DNA of 64,000 nt, taken from the NCBI GenBank assembly GCA_001466705.2, contig LATX02000248.1:1-64000 (forward strand), in the 5' to 3' direction. Numbering within the stretch: position 1 is the stretch's first letter; every line of letters starts with the position of its first letter. The position numbers and the translations under genes are program-made. Under the pieces are notes generated by a model, which saw nothing but the letters and a program-made list of their open reading frames with translations, was not told where the DNA came from and did no database searches. Source of the DNA: Moniliophthora roreri. Lineage: Eukaryota > Basidiomycota > Agaricomycetes > Agaricales > Marasmiaceae. Below are positions 1 through 8,890 of the stretch, in pieces.

Positions 1-160
1 TAGTTGTAGTGGAGGTAGCTTTTGGTTTTGGTTCAAGGAGTGGGATATCCAATTGTGTGAGTCTCTTATGCAACTCATCGCTGTACCTTCCTATCCATGT
101 CCACTGATTTGCCATGATCTTCTTTAGGTGTACTTTCTCAGAGACTTTGGGGCCAGCTGA
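1..160 (-). other. Open minus-strand fragment at window edge, possibly transposon coding
   Basis: The minus strand is open in one frame across this whole 160-base stretch, up to the start of the LTR at 161. The peptide is Lys/Trp/Leu-rich and I do not recognise it. It may be the coding sequence into which element A inserted. It is cut by the window edge, so neither start nor end is visible. Confidence is low because 53 codons can stay open by chance. Confidence 0.25.
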
Positions 161-531
161 TGTTACATGAGTCCTTCGCAATAGCACTAAGTTCAAGTTG
201 GAGCTTGATTCAAGAGTTCCGAAGTCAATAGACTTGGACAGATGACTTTAGGAACAAGGGTCAAATGCAAAGAACAAGGTTTTGATAAACTTTAACCAGG
301 TCAAGCTGAAGAAGCTTGTCTACTGGTTAGCTATTTAAATACAAGACTTCTAACTATATGACTAATACTCAGAACTATATATAGCTACAATAAGTAATCA
401 TAAGTGAGTCTTTACTAAGAATCGAACATAAGAGAAGGAATTTGTAAGTAAAAGAACTATGGGCTAAGCAAGAAAACGAGAAAGGCCATGAAAATACATT
501 AGATGCCCAATAAGTCTGCAGAGTTGTAACA
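161..531 (-). repeat. 3' LTR of gypsy element A
   Basis: The stretch has TGTTAC...GTAACA ends and contains, on the minus strand, the family word CAGCTTGACCT (plus-strand AGGTCAAGCTG at 298-308) about 30 nt downstream of a TATTTAAA box. It lies immediately after the stop codon of the element's last ORF (532), with a purine-rich tract (agagggtag) before it, as expected of a 3' LTR read on the minus strand. The 371-bp length is somewhat shorter than the 427-486 bp of its relatives. Confidence 0.8.
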
Positions 532-1822
532 CTACCCTCTGTTTATGTCTGAAGTTCCAGCTTCATAGACTACTGCTCCATTGATGAACCTCACTGGTAC
601 GAATGTCCTCTCTTCTCTGTCAGGTGTAGTGATGGTGACAGGCTCCCTATCGTCAGTGATCCTGATGGTGACGGTCAGAGGTTGTTCTGATTCTTCATCA
701 GTAGAAGTGGGGCTCATCGGTGATGTTACTGAGAGTGGTGGCATCACTGTAGTCCTCCTCAAATCCATCAATGTGGCTATGGTGGTGGGCAGAGCAAGCA
801 ATAAAAATTCATTCACTGCATTGTAGTTGTGGGCAATGTTGAGAGAGATGATGAGGGCTGTATGTGTTGCAGACTGTGCACTGGCAAGCTCCACAGTCCT
901 GTGTATGGTGACCTGGTTGGCTGCATTGATCACATCGAGGAAATCTGTCATGGATACCACATTGGTTGGAGAAGACGACCTTGGACTTTCTGGGCTTGTT
1001 GTTTTGGTGGCGTCATTGTTTTCATTTAGGGAGTTTGGGGGTCTGGGGGCAGAGAGTCCAGGTGGATGTGTCCTATTGGTCATTTGGGGCGAACCAGTCT
1101 CGGGTAGTCCATGTGGACTTAGGGTCGTCGTTTGGAGCGATTGTGTGAGGGATACAAGAGGGTGGGGTAGGGGTTCAGTCGAGTTGAGCTCTGGTTGGGA
1201 TGGAGATCTCCTTGACGTCAGGGCTGAACTGGACTCAGAGTTGTTGTGTTTGAGGGACGGGGTTGAGGGGCACAGAGGAATGTCTATAGGTGGTGGGGTC
1301 GGGGGATGGTCTGGGTTTGGGACTTGGAGATGGTTCAGGTCTGTTGAAGTTGTCTGTGTTGTATCTACTGATGGCGACTGGTGGAGCAGATGTGGGTCGG
1401 GAACTCTTGACAAGCTTGTAGTCCTCAAGGGACTCTGACAGACATCTAGGAGGATATTCCAATCTGCCAAAGGGAGATGTCTCATCTCTGGCATCGGTGG
1501 AACTATCTGTGACTGGGGGTAAATGGGGAGAAAAGATGTTGGGGGCGCAGATCATGGGTACTGTAATTTGTCCAGGAATGACGAATCCAGTCACTGTGAT
1601 GTCGGAGGCGATCAAGTTCATTCTGTAGTTTACTCCAGTGAGTAAACTTTCGAAGTGGTGGTGTTGTTCTTGGTGGAACTGGTAGTTGGTGATGAGGTGA
1701 TCGACAAGGAGATTGGAGCGGGCGGCATCGATGATTCGGCTTTTGTAGTGGGTGTTGTTGAGGAGGAAGAGAAGTTGGGCAGCAGTAGGTTGGAGGTTGT
1801 TGTAAGTGAAGGATTGAGACAT
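532..1822 (-). pseudogene. ORF3 of gypsy element A (post-pol accessory protein), frameshifted
   Basis: Two overlapping minus-strand frames (1822 to 1235, then 1494 to 532) together cover a protein encoded after the chromodomain of pol and ending with TAG exactly at the 3' LTR. The first ~70 residues resemble the N-terminus of the corresponding ORF of element B (6753-7931): a pattern of Leu-x-Pro, Gln-Leu-Leu-x-Leu-Leu/Phe-Asn, a Tyr-x-x-x-Ile step, then a Phe-Glu-x-Leu/Ile segment. The middle is Pro/Ser/Thr-rich and the C-terminus forms a short hydrophobic helical segment and an acidic tail. I see no zinc knuckle in this copy. A +/-1 shift in the 1235-1494 overlap splits the frame, so this copy is probably dead. 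Function unknown; position is that of env in retroviruses but there is no signal peptide or transmembrane segment. Confidence 0.55.
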
Positions 1823-1824
1823 GT

Positions 1825-3691
1825 TGCTAGTTTGGTGAGGATCTTCCTAAGTTTGTGAGCCTTTTTATAGTCGATGAGGGTCTCTTTTGCATTACAAAAG
1901 TCTTTGGCCTCGAGCCACTCATTTTCCACTGATGGGTAATCTTTCCAGGCTACCAGGAACCTTTTAGGGTTCCTTTTCAGGGAGTGTCCAATAATAGCTT
2001 CGATCTCATGTTCCTCTTGCCCTTCTACGATGTCAGGCAGTGGTTTTAGGAAGTTCTTTCTGTGTACTTCATTTTCTCTATATGGAGATAGAAGCATAGC
2101 ATGGAACACAGAATGAATCTTCCATTGTTTCAGTAGGGAGAGTCTGTATGTCACCAGTCCCAATACTGCTTCTATGCGAAACAGTCCTTCTTGTTTTGGA
2201 GCTAACTTCTTGGAAGAATACCCAAATGATAAGTTTTTTCCTTCTAACCAGACCTTCTGTCCAACAGTAAATGGTTTAGTAAGTTGTTTGGCCATTCCTT
2301 CTATCTTTTTCCACAATAGCTCCATAAGGGAAAAGGTCTCTTCTCGAAGCCTTTTTAGTTCCACTAGTTGCTCTTCTACTGATGGGATCATGGTTTTGTG
2401 GAAAGCGATGGGAAGAGGTCTAGAGTTGTATCCTATCATGAGGTAGAATGGGGATCATTTTAGAGTGGAATGGGTTCTGTTGTTGTGAGCAAATTCTGCA
2501 AATGGAAGGAATTCTGCCCATTTGTCTTGTTGTTGTGAACAGAATATTCTGAGGAAGACTTCTAATTCCTGGTTTACTCTTTCAGACTCTCCATCTGTTT
2601 GAGGGTGAAAGGCAGTACTCATCATATGTTTTATCCCTAATTGTTTCCTGATTTCTTGGAACACCTTTGCTGCAAAGTGAGGATCTCTATCAGATATAAT
2701 TTTGTCTGGTAATCTGAATTGTTTGTACACGTTGTTGAGAATAAGTGTTGCCGCTTGTTTGGCATCAATCGTCTTGTTGCAAGGTGAGAAAATTACCCCC
2801 TTTGTAGAGGAGTGGTCCACCATGACTAAAATAGAATCGAAGCCCTCTGATTCTGGTAAGTTAGTGATCAAGTCCATTGTTATCTTGGAGAAGGGTAACA
2901 CATCTTTTCCCCCTTCGATAGGAAGTATTGGGACTTTTGTTGGGTGTGTAATGATTTTGCTCTCTTGACAGACTGCACATCCATCTATGAAGGTCTTCAT
3001 GAATTTAGCCATTCCTGGCCACCAAAATTCCCTTGTCACTTGTTCTAGAGTATTGAATTGTCCAGGATGTCCTGTTCTCTTTGCCTCGTGTATTCTTTTG
3101 ACAATGTCTTTCCATAGTGTCCCCTTGTCAGGTATGTAACATCTTTCTTTATAGAAAAGGAGGTCGTCTTGTATAGTCCAGTCTTGTAATGCCAATTTGA
3201 TTGGGGGTGGTCCCTGTTCTAGAACTGTTTTGACCACAGTATTGTATAGTGTTTCTCCTTTCAAATTTTTAATAATGTCGTTATGCAGTTTGACATCAAT
3301 TGATCTGATGAAGAACTTATCTGGGAGGACAATTTCATCGTCGTTATCATTCTCATTATTGTTGATATGATCCGGTCACCTAGACAAAGCATCTGATTGA
3401 GTTATTTTTGTCCTGGGGGTGTGAATTAAGTTTAAATTGAATTGTAATAGGAATAAAGACCATCTGGCTTGTCTTCGATTGAGTTTTTGCGGGGTTTTGA
3501 AAAATGTCAGATTCTTGTGATCTGAGAGTATCGTAATCAGGTGTTTTCCTCCCATGAGATAGTGTCTCTAAGTTTCTAGGGCACGAACAATGCTGAGGAG
3601 TTCTCTGTTATAGATCTCATAATTCCTTTCTGTCGGTGTGAGAGAGTGAGAGATATATCTGCATGGATGCCATTCTCTGTTGTTTCCTTGT
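1825..3691 (-). pseudogene. Truncated gypsy pol of element A: RNase H end, integrase, chromodomain
   Basis: On the minus strand the order is end of RNase H (about 3691-3400), integrase zinc-binding region with HPGQ and the Cys-x-x-Cys pair (about 3080-2960), integrase core with the first Asp in VMVDHSS, the second in SDRDP and the Glu in DGESERVN, then the GQKVWLEGKNL module and a C-terminal chromodomain (about 2030-1850). The N-terminal pol (protease, reverse transcriptase) is missing because element B is inserted at 3692. In-frame stops interrupt it near 2452 and near 3378, the latter a Trp codon of the conserved LSRWPDH-type motif changed to TGA. This copy is therefore inactive. Confidence 0.9.
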
Positions 3692-4147
3692 TGTTACAGA
3701 CTTTCTTCTTTTCTCCTTGTAGTACTACCTATGCTTCTCATTCCCCTCGGACTCCTCCACTTTCCCAGCCCCCTTTTCCTTCTCGTACCCATGCTTCCCA
3801 CTGCTTCCGGACTCTTCCACCTTCCCCTTCCCCATTTACTTATCCCTTTGTACAGTATTACTCATATCCCGATAGCCTCGGGAAACTTTAGACATTCACC
3901 GAACTCGTCGGCTATACGTATATAGTAGCTTTAGCTCGGTTGTAACGTATTTAAGCGCTCGAGCGGAGATCTTACATCTCCAGCTTGACCTGGTTTATTA
4001 TACACTTGTGTCAACGCCAAGACCGAAGGACCTCTGAACTTCAGCAACCGCTGAACGAACTTAAACTTGAACTTGAGAACTGCTTTAACAGAGGGAACTC
4101 TTGTTGAAGTTGGTTGAAGTTGACGTTGCTGCGCAAGTAACGTAACA
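3692..4147 (+). repeat. 5' LTR of element B
   Basis: The 456-bp LTR begins TGTTACAGAC and ends GTAACGTAACA. A TATA box (TATTTAAG, 3949-3956) is followed 32 nt later by CAGCTTGACCT (3981-3991), the probable transcript start and self-primer. Near-identical starts recur at 8205, 8891 and 34857. Confidence 0.88.
3949..3991 (+). promoter_or_regulatory. LTR promoter: TATA box and predicted self-primer start
   Basis: TATTTAAG at 3949-3956 lies 32 nt before CAGCTTGACCT at 3981-3991. That spacing places the RNA start at or near the first base of the 11-mer, which is the exact reverse complement of the primer-binding site. The TATA call and spacing are seen in the sequence; the start site is inferred. 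Confidence 0.55.
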
Positions 4148-4149
4148 CA

Positions 4150-4160
4150 AGGTCAAGCTG
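4150..4160 (+). other. Primer-binding site complementary to the element's own R region
   Basis: AGGTCAAGCTG begins two bases after the LTR end and is the exact reverse complement of CAGCTTGACCT at 3981-3991. In the Tf1/sushi group (established for Tf1) the first 11 nt of the mRNA anneal to the primer-binding site to prime reverse transcription. The same arrangement, with the same 2-base spacing, is found in elements C (29,657-29,667) and E (42,871-42,881). Confidence 0.7.
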
Positions 4161-4165
4161 ATCGA

Positions 4166-5569
4166 TTGCCGACCTATCCAGGTCTAGGCGTCAACAAGGA
4201 CAAGACGTCACGACGGAGCGAACAACAACTCGAGAAGGATATCGCGGAAGCCGAAGCGCGCCGGCGTGGGCAACTAACCCAATCCATATCGAATCCTGGT
4301 GGACGAGCGATCCCACCATTAACCCGGGCATCCCGCAGGGACTTATTGACCCCCTTGCAGTCGCCATCGCTAACGAGTCAGCCACTGACAGAGACACAAA
4401 GCGAAGTCCCAGAAACAAAGAGAACCTCGACCCCATCATTCACTCCGATTGGATCGAGAACGACCGAACAAGAAGAAGAACCCTTGCTGAATACACTGAA
4501 ACCCTCAGACTCGGATACATTGAATATATCCACCGACTCTCAGGAGGAACTAGATCCATTTCAACGATTATTACAAGGCCTAAAGAACAGCCCTCGATCG
4601 CCGAAGGTACAGACAGAAACAATGGCGGAAGATAAGAAACCATCAGGAAGCAGACCCAGAAGAGAAGAACCTGCAGCCGAAGAAGCAGTTATAGGTTCCG
4701 CGATGCCGGTACAGGTAGTCTCGGCGGTAAAAGAGGTAAAAGCCGCACTCCCAAGAGCCTTTACAGGATCGCGAGGAGAAGCGAAGAGATTTCTGAGAGA
4801 AGTGCTGATTTACGTGGCGCTCAACCCAAAGGCATTTCCAGACGACAGGTCAAAGAAGCTCTTCCTCCTTTCATACATGACGGATGGAGCAGGAGAATTT
4901 TGGAAGAACGACAAAGCCGACCTTCTGTTGGCTTTCGACCCTGAAGCTGAGAAGGTGACGTGGTCAGAGTTTTTGGACGATTTCAGGACATCGTTCGAAC
5001 CTCTTGATCCTGCCTTAAAAGCACAGTTGGAACTCAAAGACCTGAAAATGAAGGAAANCTGGATAAATGCAGCTATCATCTTCGATGAAAGCTATAAGCA
5101 GGCATTGGAGTATGGAAAGACTTGGGACGAAGAACACGGAGGAAAGAAGCAGAGAAGCTTCAGGAAGAAGGAAGATGTAGCCATCAAGCAGATCGGCGAA
5201 ATCGACCGGAAGGAATATATGTCGAAAGGACTTTGTTTCAGATGCGGAAGAGCAGGACACCGAATCAGGGACTGTCCAGACATGCCGAAGAAAGACGAAC
5301 AGAAAAGGGAAGAACCAAGGAAAATGACAAGGGAAGAAAGGTTCGCTAAAATCCGAGCCTTAGTAAACGACCAACCAAAGGAAGACAAGGACTTTCTGAT
5401 TGACTTAATGGAGCAAGAGGGTTTTGCTCAAGTACAAAGTGGGAACGAAAGACATCGAAACAAAAGCCCTGTTAGATTCAGGAGCAGGAGGGAGATTTAT
5501 AAGCCCAGGAGTAGCGAGGACATTGGGAAAAAGATGGGTGCGATTACCGGAGAAGATCCGAGTGTTTAA
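4166..5569 (+). CDS. gag: Gag of element B (gap at N 5058)
   Basis: The frame is open from just after the primer-binding site; the first ATG in frame is at 4622 (MAEDKK), and the corresponding Met is present in element E, so translation may start there, although upstream codons (from about 4190) are also conserved between copies. A capsid-like helical domain (ALPRAFTGSRGEAKRFL, then the LFLLSYMTDGAGEFW region) is followed by a CCHC zinc knuckle CFRCGRAGHRIRDCP (5233-5274, C-x2-C-x4-H-x4-C). The N at 5058 replaces about 150 nt that element E shows between the KMKE and WINAAI segments. Basic residues flank the knuckle, as expected of a nucleocapsid. Confidence 0.8.
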   Translation: MPTYPGLGVNKDKTSRRSEQQLEKDIAEAEARRRGQLTQSISNPGGRAIPPLTRASRRDLLTPLQSPSLTSQPLTETQSEVPETKRTSTPSFTPIGSRTTEQEEEPLLNTLKPSDSDTLNISTDSQEELDPFQRLLQGLKNSPRSPKVQTETMAEDKKPSGSRPRREEPAAEEAVIGSAMPVQVVSAVKEVKAALPRAFTGSRGEAKRFLREVLIYVALNPKAFPDDRSKKLFLLSYMTDGAGEFWKNDKADLLLAFDPEAEKVTWSEFLDDFRTSFEPLDPALKAQLELKDLKMKEXWINAAIIFDESYKQALEYGKTWDEEHGGKKQRSFRKKEDVAIKQIGEIDRKEYMSKGLCFRCGRAGHRIRDCPDMPKKDEQKREEPRKMTREERFAKIRALVNDQPKEDKDFLIDLMEQEGFAQVQSGNERHRNKSPVRFRSRREIYKPRSSEDIGKKMGAITGEDPSV

Positions 5570-5688
5570 TGTGGATGGAACGGCCAACAAAACCGCATGG
5601 ATTACACATGTTGTAGAGTTGGAATTCCAGATTGCAGGAAAGGAGTTCAAAGAGCATTTTATGATTTCGGGAATCGGCGATGAAGAAN
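5424..5688 (+). pseudogene. Protease start of element B pol, cut by assembly gap
   Basis: The retropepsin motif DSGAGG (around 5474) lies in a frame different from gag and overlaps its 3' end. In elements C and E the gag stop is followed by a spacer and a separate pol start; here that spacer (about 100 nt) is deleted, so gag and protease overlap. The frame stops being homologous to protease at the N (5688), directly after which integrase core sequence begins. Reverse transcriptase and RNase H are therefore missing from the assembly, not necessarily from the genome. Confidence 0.7.
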
Positions 5689-6748
5689 TCTTATCACCGA
5701 CCTTCCCGAATGTGACGGAATGGATTCTATTTTGGTCGTGGTGGACCACTCATCTACGAAGGGGGTAATTTTTACTCCATGCACCAAGACAACGGATGCT
5801 ACGAAAGTTGCGGAAATGTTAATCCAACATCTCTACAAAAGATTCGGACTACCAGACCGGATCATATCCGATCGAGACCCCAGATTTTCCGTGGAAGTGT
5901 TTCAGGAAATGGGGAAACAACTTTCCATCAAACATTCTATGAGCACAGCTTTCCATCCACAAACCGATGGAGAAACGGAACGAGTAAACAGAGAGGTCGA
6001 AGTTTATCTCAGGATGTTCTGCACAAAAGAACAAACTAGATGGAAGGAATATCTTTCGCTAGCAGAGTTCGCCCACAACAACCGAACGCACTCAGTCCTC
6101 AAGAAATCGCCATTCTTTATGATGATGGGATACCATCCTCGACCCCTTCCGACGGTGTTTGAAAGGACGATGATTCCATCAATAGAAGAAAGATTACAGG
6201 AGTTAAAAAGAGTACGGGAGGAAACCACGAGCCTATTGGAGCTGGCAAGACAACATATGATAAGAAGGGAAAAACAGAAGCTAGACGTATTCGAGAAGGG
6301 ACAGAAGGTTTGGCTAGAAGCCAAAAATTTGGCAACAGGGTACCCGTCAAAGAAACTAGCCCCGAAAAGGGAAGGACCGTTTGCAATCCTTGAAGTACTC
6401 GGACCTGTGACGTACAAATTGGATTTACCTCATCAATGGAAAATTCACCCCGTGTTCCATGCAGCCCTCCTGTCGCCATACAAACAAACCGAGGCCCACG
6501 GACCGAGTTTCACAGAACCGCCTCCGGATCTTATAGAAGGGTTCGAAGAATATGAAGTCGAAGCGGTAGTGGGACATAGGCCAAGGAAAAGACCCCGAGA
6601 ATTCCTTGTGTCATACATGGGATATGATTCATCCCATAACCGATGGATCCGCATGGAGGGAATGGAGAACTGTCTAGACCTTCTTAAGGATTATATAAAG
6701 AAGCATAGACTGAAGCCCAAAGACCCTATACCAACTCAACCTTCGTAA
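5689..6748 (+). CDS. Integrase core and chromodomain of element B (3' part of pol)
   Basis: The frame continues from the N to a TAA at 6746-6748. The catalytic triad is visible: Asp in LVVVDHSS (about 5740), Asp in IISDRDP (about 5870) and Glu in DGETERVN (about 5975). The GQKVWLEAKNL module follows, then a DLPHQWKIHPVFH motif and a C-terminal chromodomain (EVEAVVGHRP to YDSSHNRWI, about 6555-6650) that would target chromatin. The N-terminal zinc-binding part of integrase is lost in the gap. There is no internal stop from 5720 on, in contrast to A, C and E. Confidence 0.88.
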
Positions 6749-6752
6749 AAAC

Positions 6753-7931
6753 ATGTCCAATGCATCCCCCGCCGCCTCTTCCTCTTCTCTTACTGGCAGC
6801 CAGCCAGCCCACGTCCCGAGCCCTGTTCCTACTGTGTCGGGAGAAGGACGATATGGTGAGAACATCACCTACCCCAACGGCCTCAGACCCAACCCCTACC
6901 AACTCCTTCATCTCTTCAATACCGGGCAGTACGACGATCAAATCAGGAACGCAGCTGATCAACACAACCGATTGGAACCCTGCATCAAAAGCCTGTTTTT
7001 CCTCAGGGGTCAACGAAAGTTATTCGAAAGAATCGTTGAAAGCTGCAGTCTCGAGATTGCAAACCAGGTGATGTACGCCTGCAACTACCAGTTAGGACTG
7101 GAAGGTCCTGTCACGGTACCGTCTACATTTCCTTATCACCCCCATTTGTCCATGCCCCCTCCCGCAGATCCCAGAGCGATGTCAGAATACCCTGATCCCC
7201 TCTCCTTCAGCCTCCTCGACCGACTCGGAAGAAGAACCGACGGCAATGGCTACCCCCGCCCAGACATCAACGACACTCGGAGTCTCATCTCCCGACTCAC
7301 CTCCGAACCTAGAACCGAAGAGCCTAGAATCTCCCCCGCTGCCAGTGCCTCCCCCGAATTTCCCGACACCCTCGTTTATCCTGACCCCACTCCCGATCCC
7401 GACGTCAAACCTAAGGTCAAGTCAGTCGACTCCCTTACCGATTCCCAGCCCAGACCCTCAACGACCGTTGACCCCCGAAGTCTTCAGATGCCTGAAGCCT
7501 CAGTTCCACCTGAGCGTGGAACACATCCCCGCGGTGGGAGGGGAGGTCGCTCCCGTGGAGTTAGAGGACGAGGACGAGGACGACGAAACGGAGAATCTAA
7601 TCCCCGAAAACGTCGACGACCTACCGAAGGTCAGCTTGAGAAGTCCGACTCCGGCCCCGACCCCAATGATGCAGCTCGTCGACCGCGTCTCTGCCCTGTG
7701 TGCGGATTGGAGCGCCATTTCGCCCGAGATTGCCCGCAGTACATGTGTCGTCGATGCTTCACGACTCAACCTGGACATACGTCTAGCAACTGCCCTGACC
7801 AACGAAGGTCTCGCCGTATTGCGCGCCGACGGCCTGATTCGAGCTCAGACTCTTTGTCGGATGGTCGCCATTATGACGATGAACGGTGGTACAATGACGA
7901 GCCCTACGACAACCTCGGCGGAGAATGTTGA
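6753..7931 (+). CDS. ORF3a: RGG-rich protein with two zinc knuckles, after pol
   Basis: The 392-residue frame starts at ATG 6753, four bases after the pol TAA, and so may be reached by termination-reinitiation. Residues 1-130 form a domain also recognisable in elements A and E (conserved Gln-Leu-Leu-x-Leu-Phe-Asn). A Pro/Ser-rich centre follows, then an Arg/Gly-rich basic block (about 255-275) next to a putative nuclear signal NPRKRRRP. Two zinc knuckles follow: CPVCGLERHFARDC (C-x2-C-x4-H-x4-C) and CRRCFTTQPGHTSSNC (C-x2-C-x6-H-x4-C), about residues 313-350, then an acidic Tyr-rich tail. The build resembles a nucleic-acid-binding protein, but gag already has its own knuckle. I do not know a named family. 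It overlaps ORF3b in another frame from 7246. Confidence 0.6.
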   Translation: MSNASPAASSSSLTGSQPAHVPSPVPTVSGEGRYGENITYPNGLRPNPYQLLHLFNTGQYDDQIRNAADQHNRLEPCIKSLFFLRGQRKLFERIVESCSLEIANQVMYACNYQLGLEGPVTVPSTFPYHPHLSMPPPADPRAMSEYPDPLSFSLLDRLGRRTDGNGYPRPDINDTRSLISRLTSEPRTEEPRISPAASASPEFPDTLVYPDPTPDPDVKPKVKSVDSLTDSQPRPSTTVDPRSLQMPEASVPPERGTHPRGGRGGRSRGVRGRGRGRRNGESNPRKRRRPTEGQLEKSDSGPDPNDAARRPRLCPVCGLERHFARDCPQYMCRRCFTTQPGHTSSNCPDQRRSRRIARRRPDSSSDSLSDGRHYDDERWYNDEPYDNLGGEC

Positions 7932-8163
7932 GGCCTTGACGGAGGAGTATGACCGGGACGCCCAGCTGTTGTTCGTAGGGGCGGATCCGAAAAAGGTGAG
8001 ATTGCTGTCGGTCGAGGAACGGCTGGCCATGGGATGGCAACTGCCGTCGGAAGTACCAGCAACGCCGTGATTGGAAGCTGAAGAGGAGATGCCGGACCTT
8101 GACGATATGCCGGACACGTCGTACGATTACGATACGGAGCTGTATGGAGACGGAGAATCGTAA
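7246..8163 (+). CDS. ORF3b: overlapping acidic frame at the end of element B
   Basis: This frame, +1 relative to ORF3a, is open from ATG 7246 to a TGA at 8068-8070; without that stop it would run to TAA 8161-8163, just before the polypurine tract. A Pro-rich start contains FILTPLPIPTS, followed by VFRCLKPQFH, an Asp/Glu-rich block, a helical VSALCADWS segment and the tail SVEERLAMGW ... YGDGES. All of these have counterparts in element E, and the tail also in the second copy at 8459-8849, where the stop codon is CGG. The 8068 stop is thus probably a C-to-T decay event in this copy. Function unknown. Whether it is translated separately, by +1 frameshifting, or not at all cannot be told from sequence. 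Confidence 0.5.
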
Positions 8164-8204
8164 GTTGTGGTTAAAGCGGAGTTTACCCCTTGTTGAGGGG
8201 GTAA

Positions 8205-8457
8205 TGTTACAGACTTTCTTCTTTTCTCTTTGTAGTACTACCTATGCTTCTCATTCCCCTCGGACTCCTCCACTTTCCCAGCCCCCTTTTCCTTCTCATA
8301 CCCATGCTTCTCGCTGCTTCCGGACTCTTCCACCTTCCCTACCCCCATTTACTTATCCCTTTGTACAATATTACTCATATCCCGATAGCTTCGGGAAACC
8401 TTAGACATTCACCGAACTTGTCGGCTATACGTATATAGTAGCTTTAGCTCGGTTGTA
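8205..8457 (+). repeat. 3' LTR (first part) of element B, ended by N
   Basis: A polypurine-like tract (gagggggtaa) is followed by TGTTACAGAC, nearly identical to the LTR at 3692. The sequence stops at the N (8458) after about 253 bp; the TATA box, primer word and terminal half are missing. Confidence 0.8.
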
Positions 8458-8458
8458 N

Positions 8459-8849
8459 GGACATACGTCTAGCAACTGCCCTGACCAACGAAGGTCTCGC
8501 CGTATTGCGCGCCGACGGCCTGATTCGGGCTCAGACTCTCTGTCGGATGGTCACCGTTATGACGATGAACGGTGGTACAATGACGAGCCTTACGACAACC
8601 TCGGCGGAGAATGTTGAGGCACTGACGGAGGAATACGATCAGGACGCCCAGCTGTTGTTTGTAGGAGCGGACCCGAAAAAGGTGAGACTGTTGTCGGTTG
8701 AGGAACGGCTAGCCATGGGATGGCAACCGCCATCAGAAGTGCCCGCAACACCACGGTTGGGAGCGGTAGACGAGATGCCGGACGACGATGACATGCCCGA
8801 CACATCGTACGATTACGATGCGGAACTATACGGAGACGGAGAATCGTAG
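8459..8849 (+). pseudogene. Second copy of ORF3b C-terminal region
   Basis: After the N at 8458 the sequence restarts inside ORF3, repeating 7770-8163 with scattered substitutions, so it comes from a different element copy. The frame carries CGG where element B has the TGA at 8068 and ends with the same YGDGES tail and TAA. This supports ORF3b as a real reading frame. Its 5' part is absent. Confidence 0.6.
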
Positions 8850-8890
8850 GTTGTGGTTAAAGCGGAGTTTACCCCTTGTTGAGGGGGTAA

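Noticed and set aside
581..1438. Plus-strand frames antisense to ORF3 of element A
   Set aside because: They lie opposite a conserved minus-strand frame; low-complexity Val/Ser/Gly composition is the reverse image of the Pro/Ser/Thr-rich protein.
532..1822. Post-pol ORF as a retroviral-type envelope gene
   Set aside because: Right position but no signal peptide, transmembrane segment or Cys pattern; element B's version has zinc knuckles and an RGG block instead.
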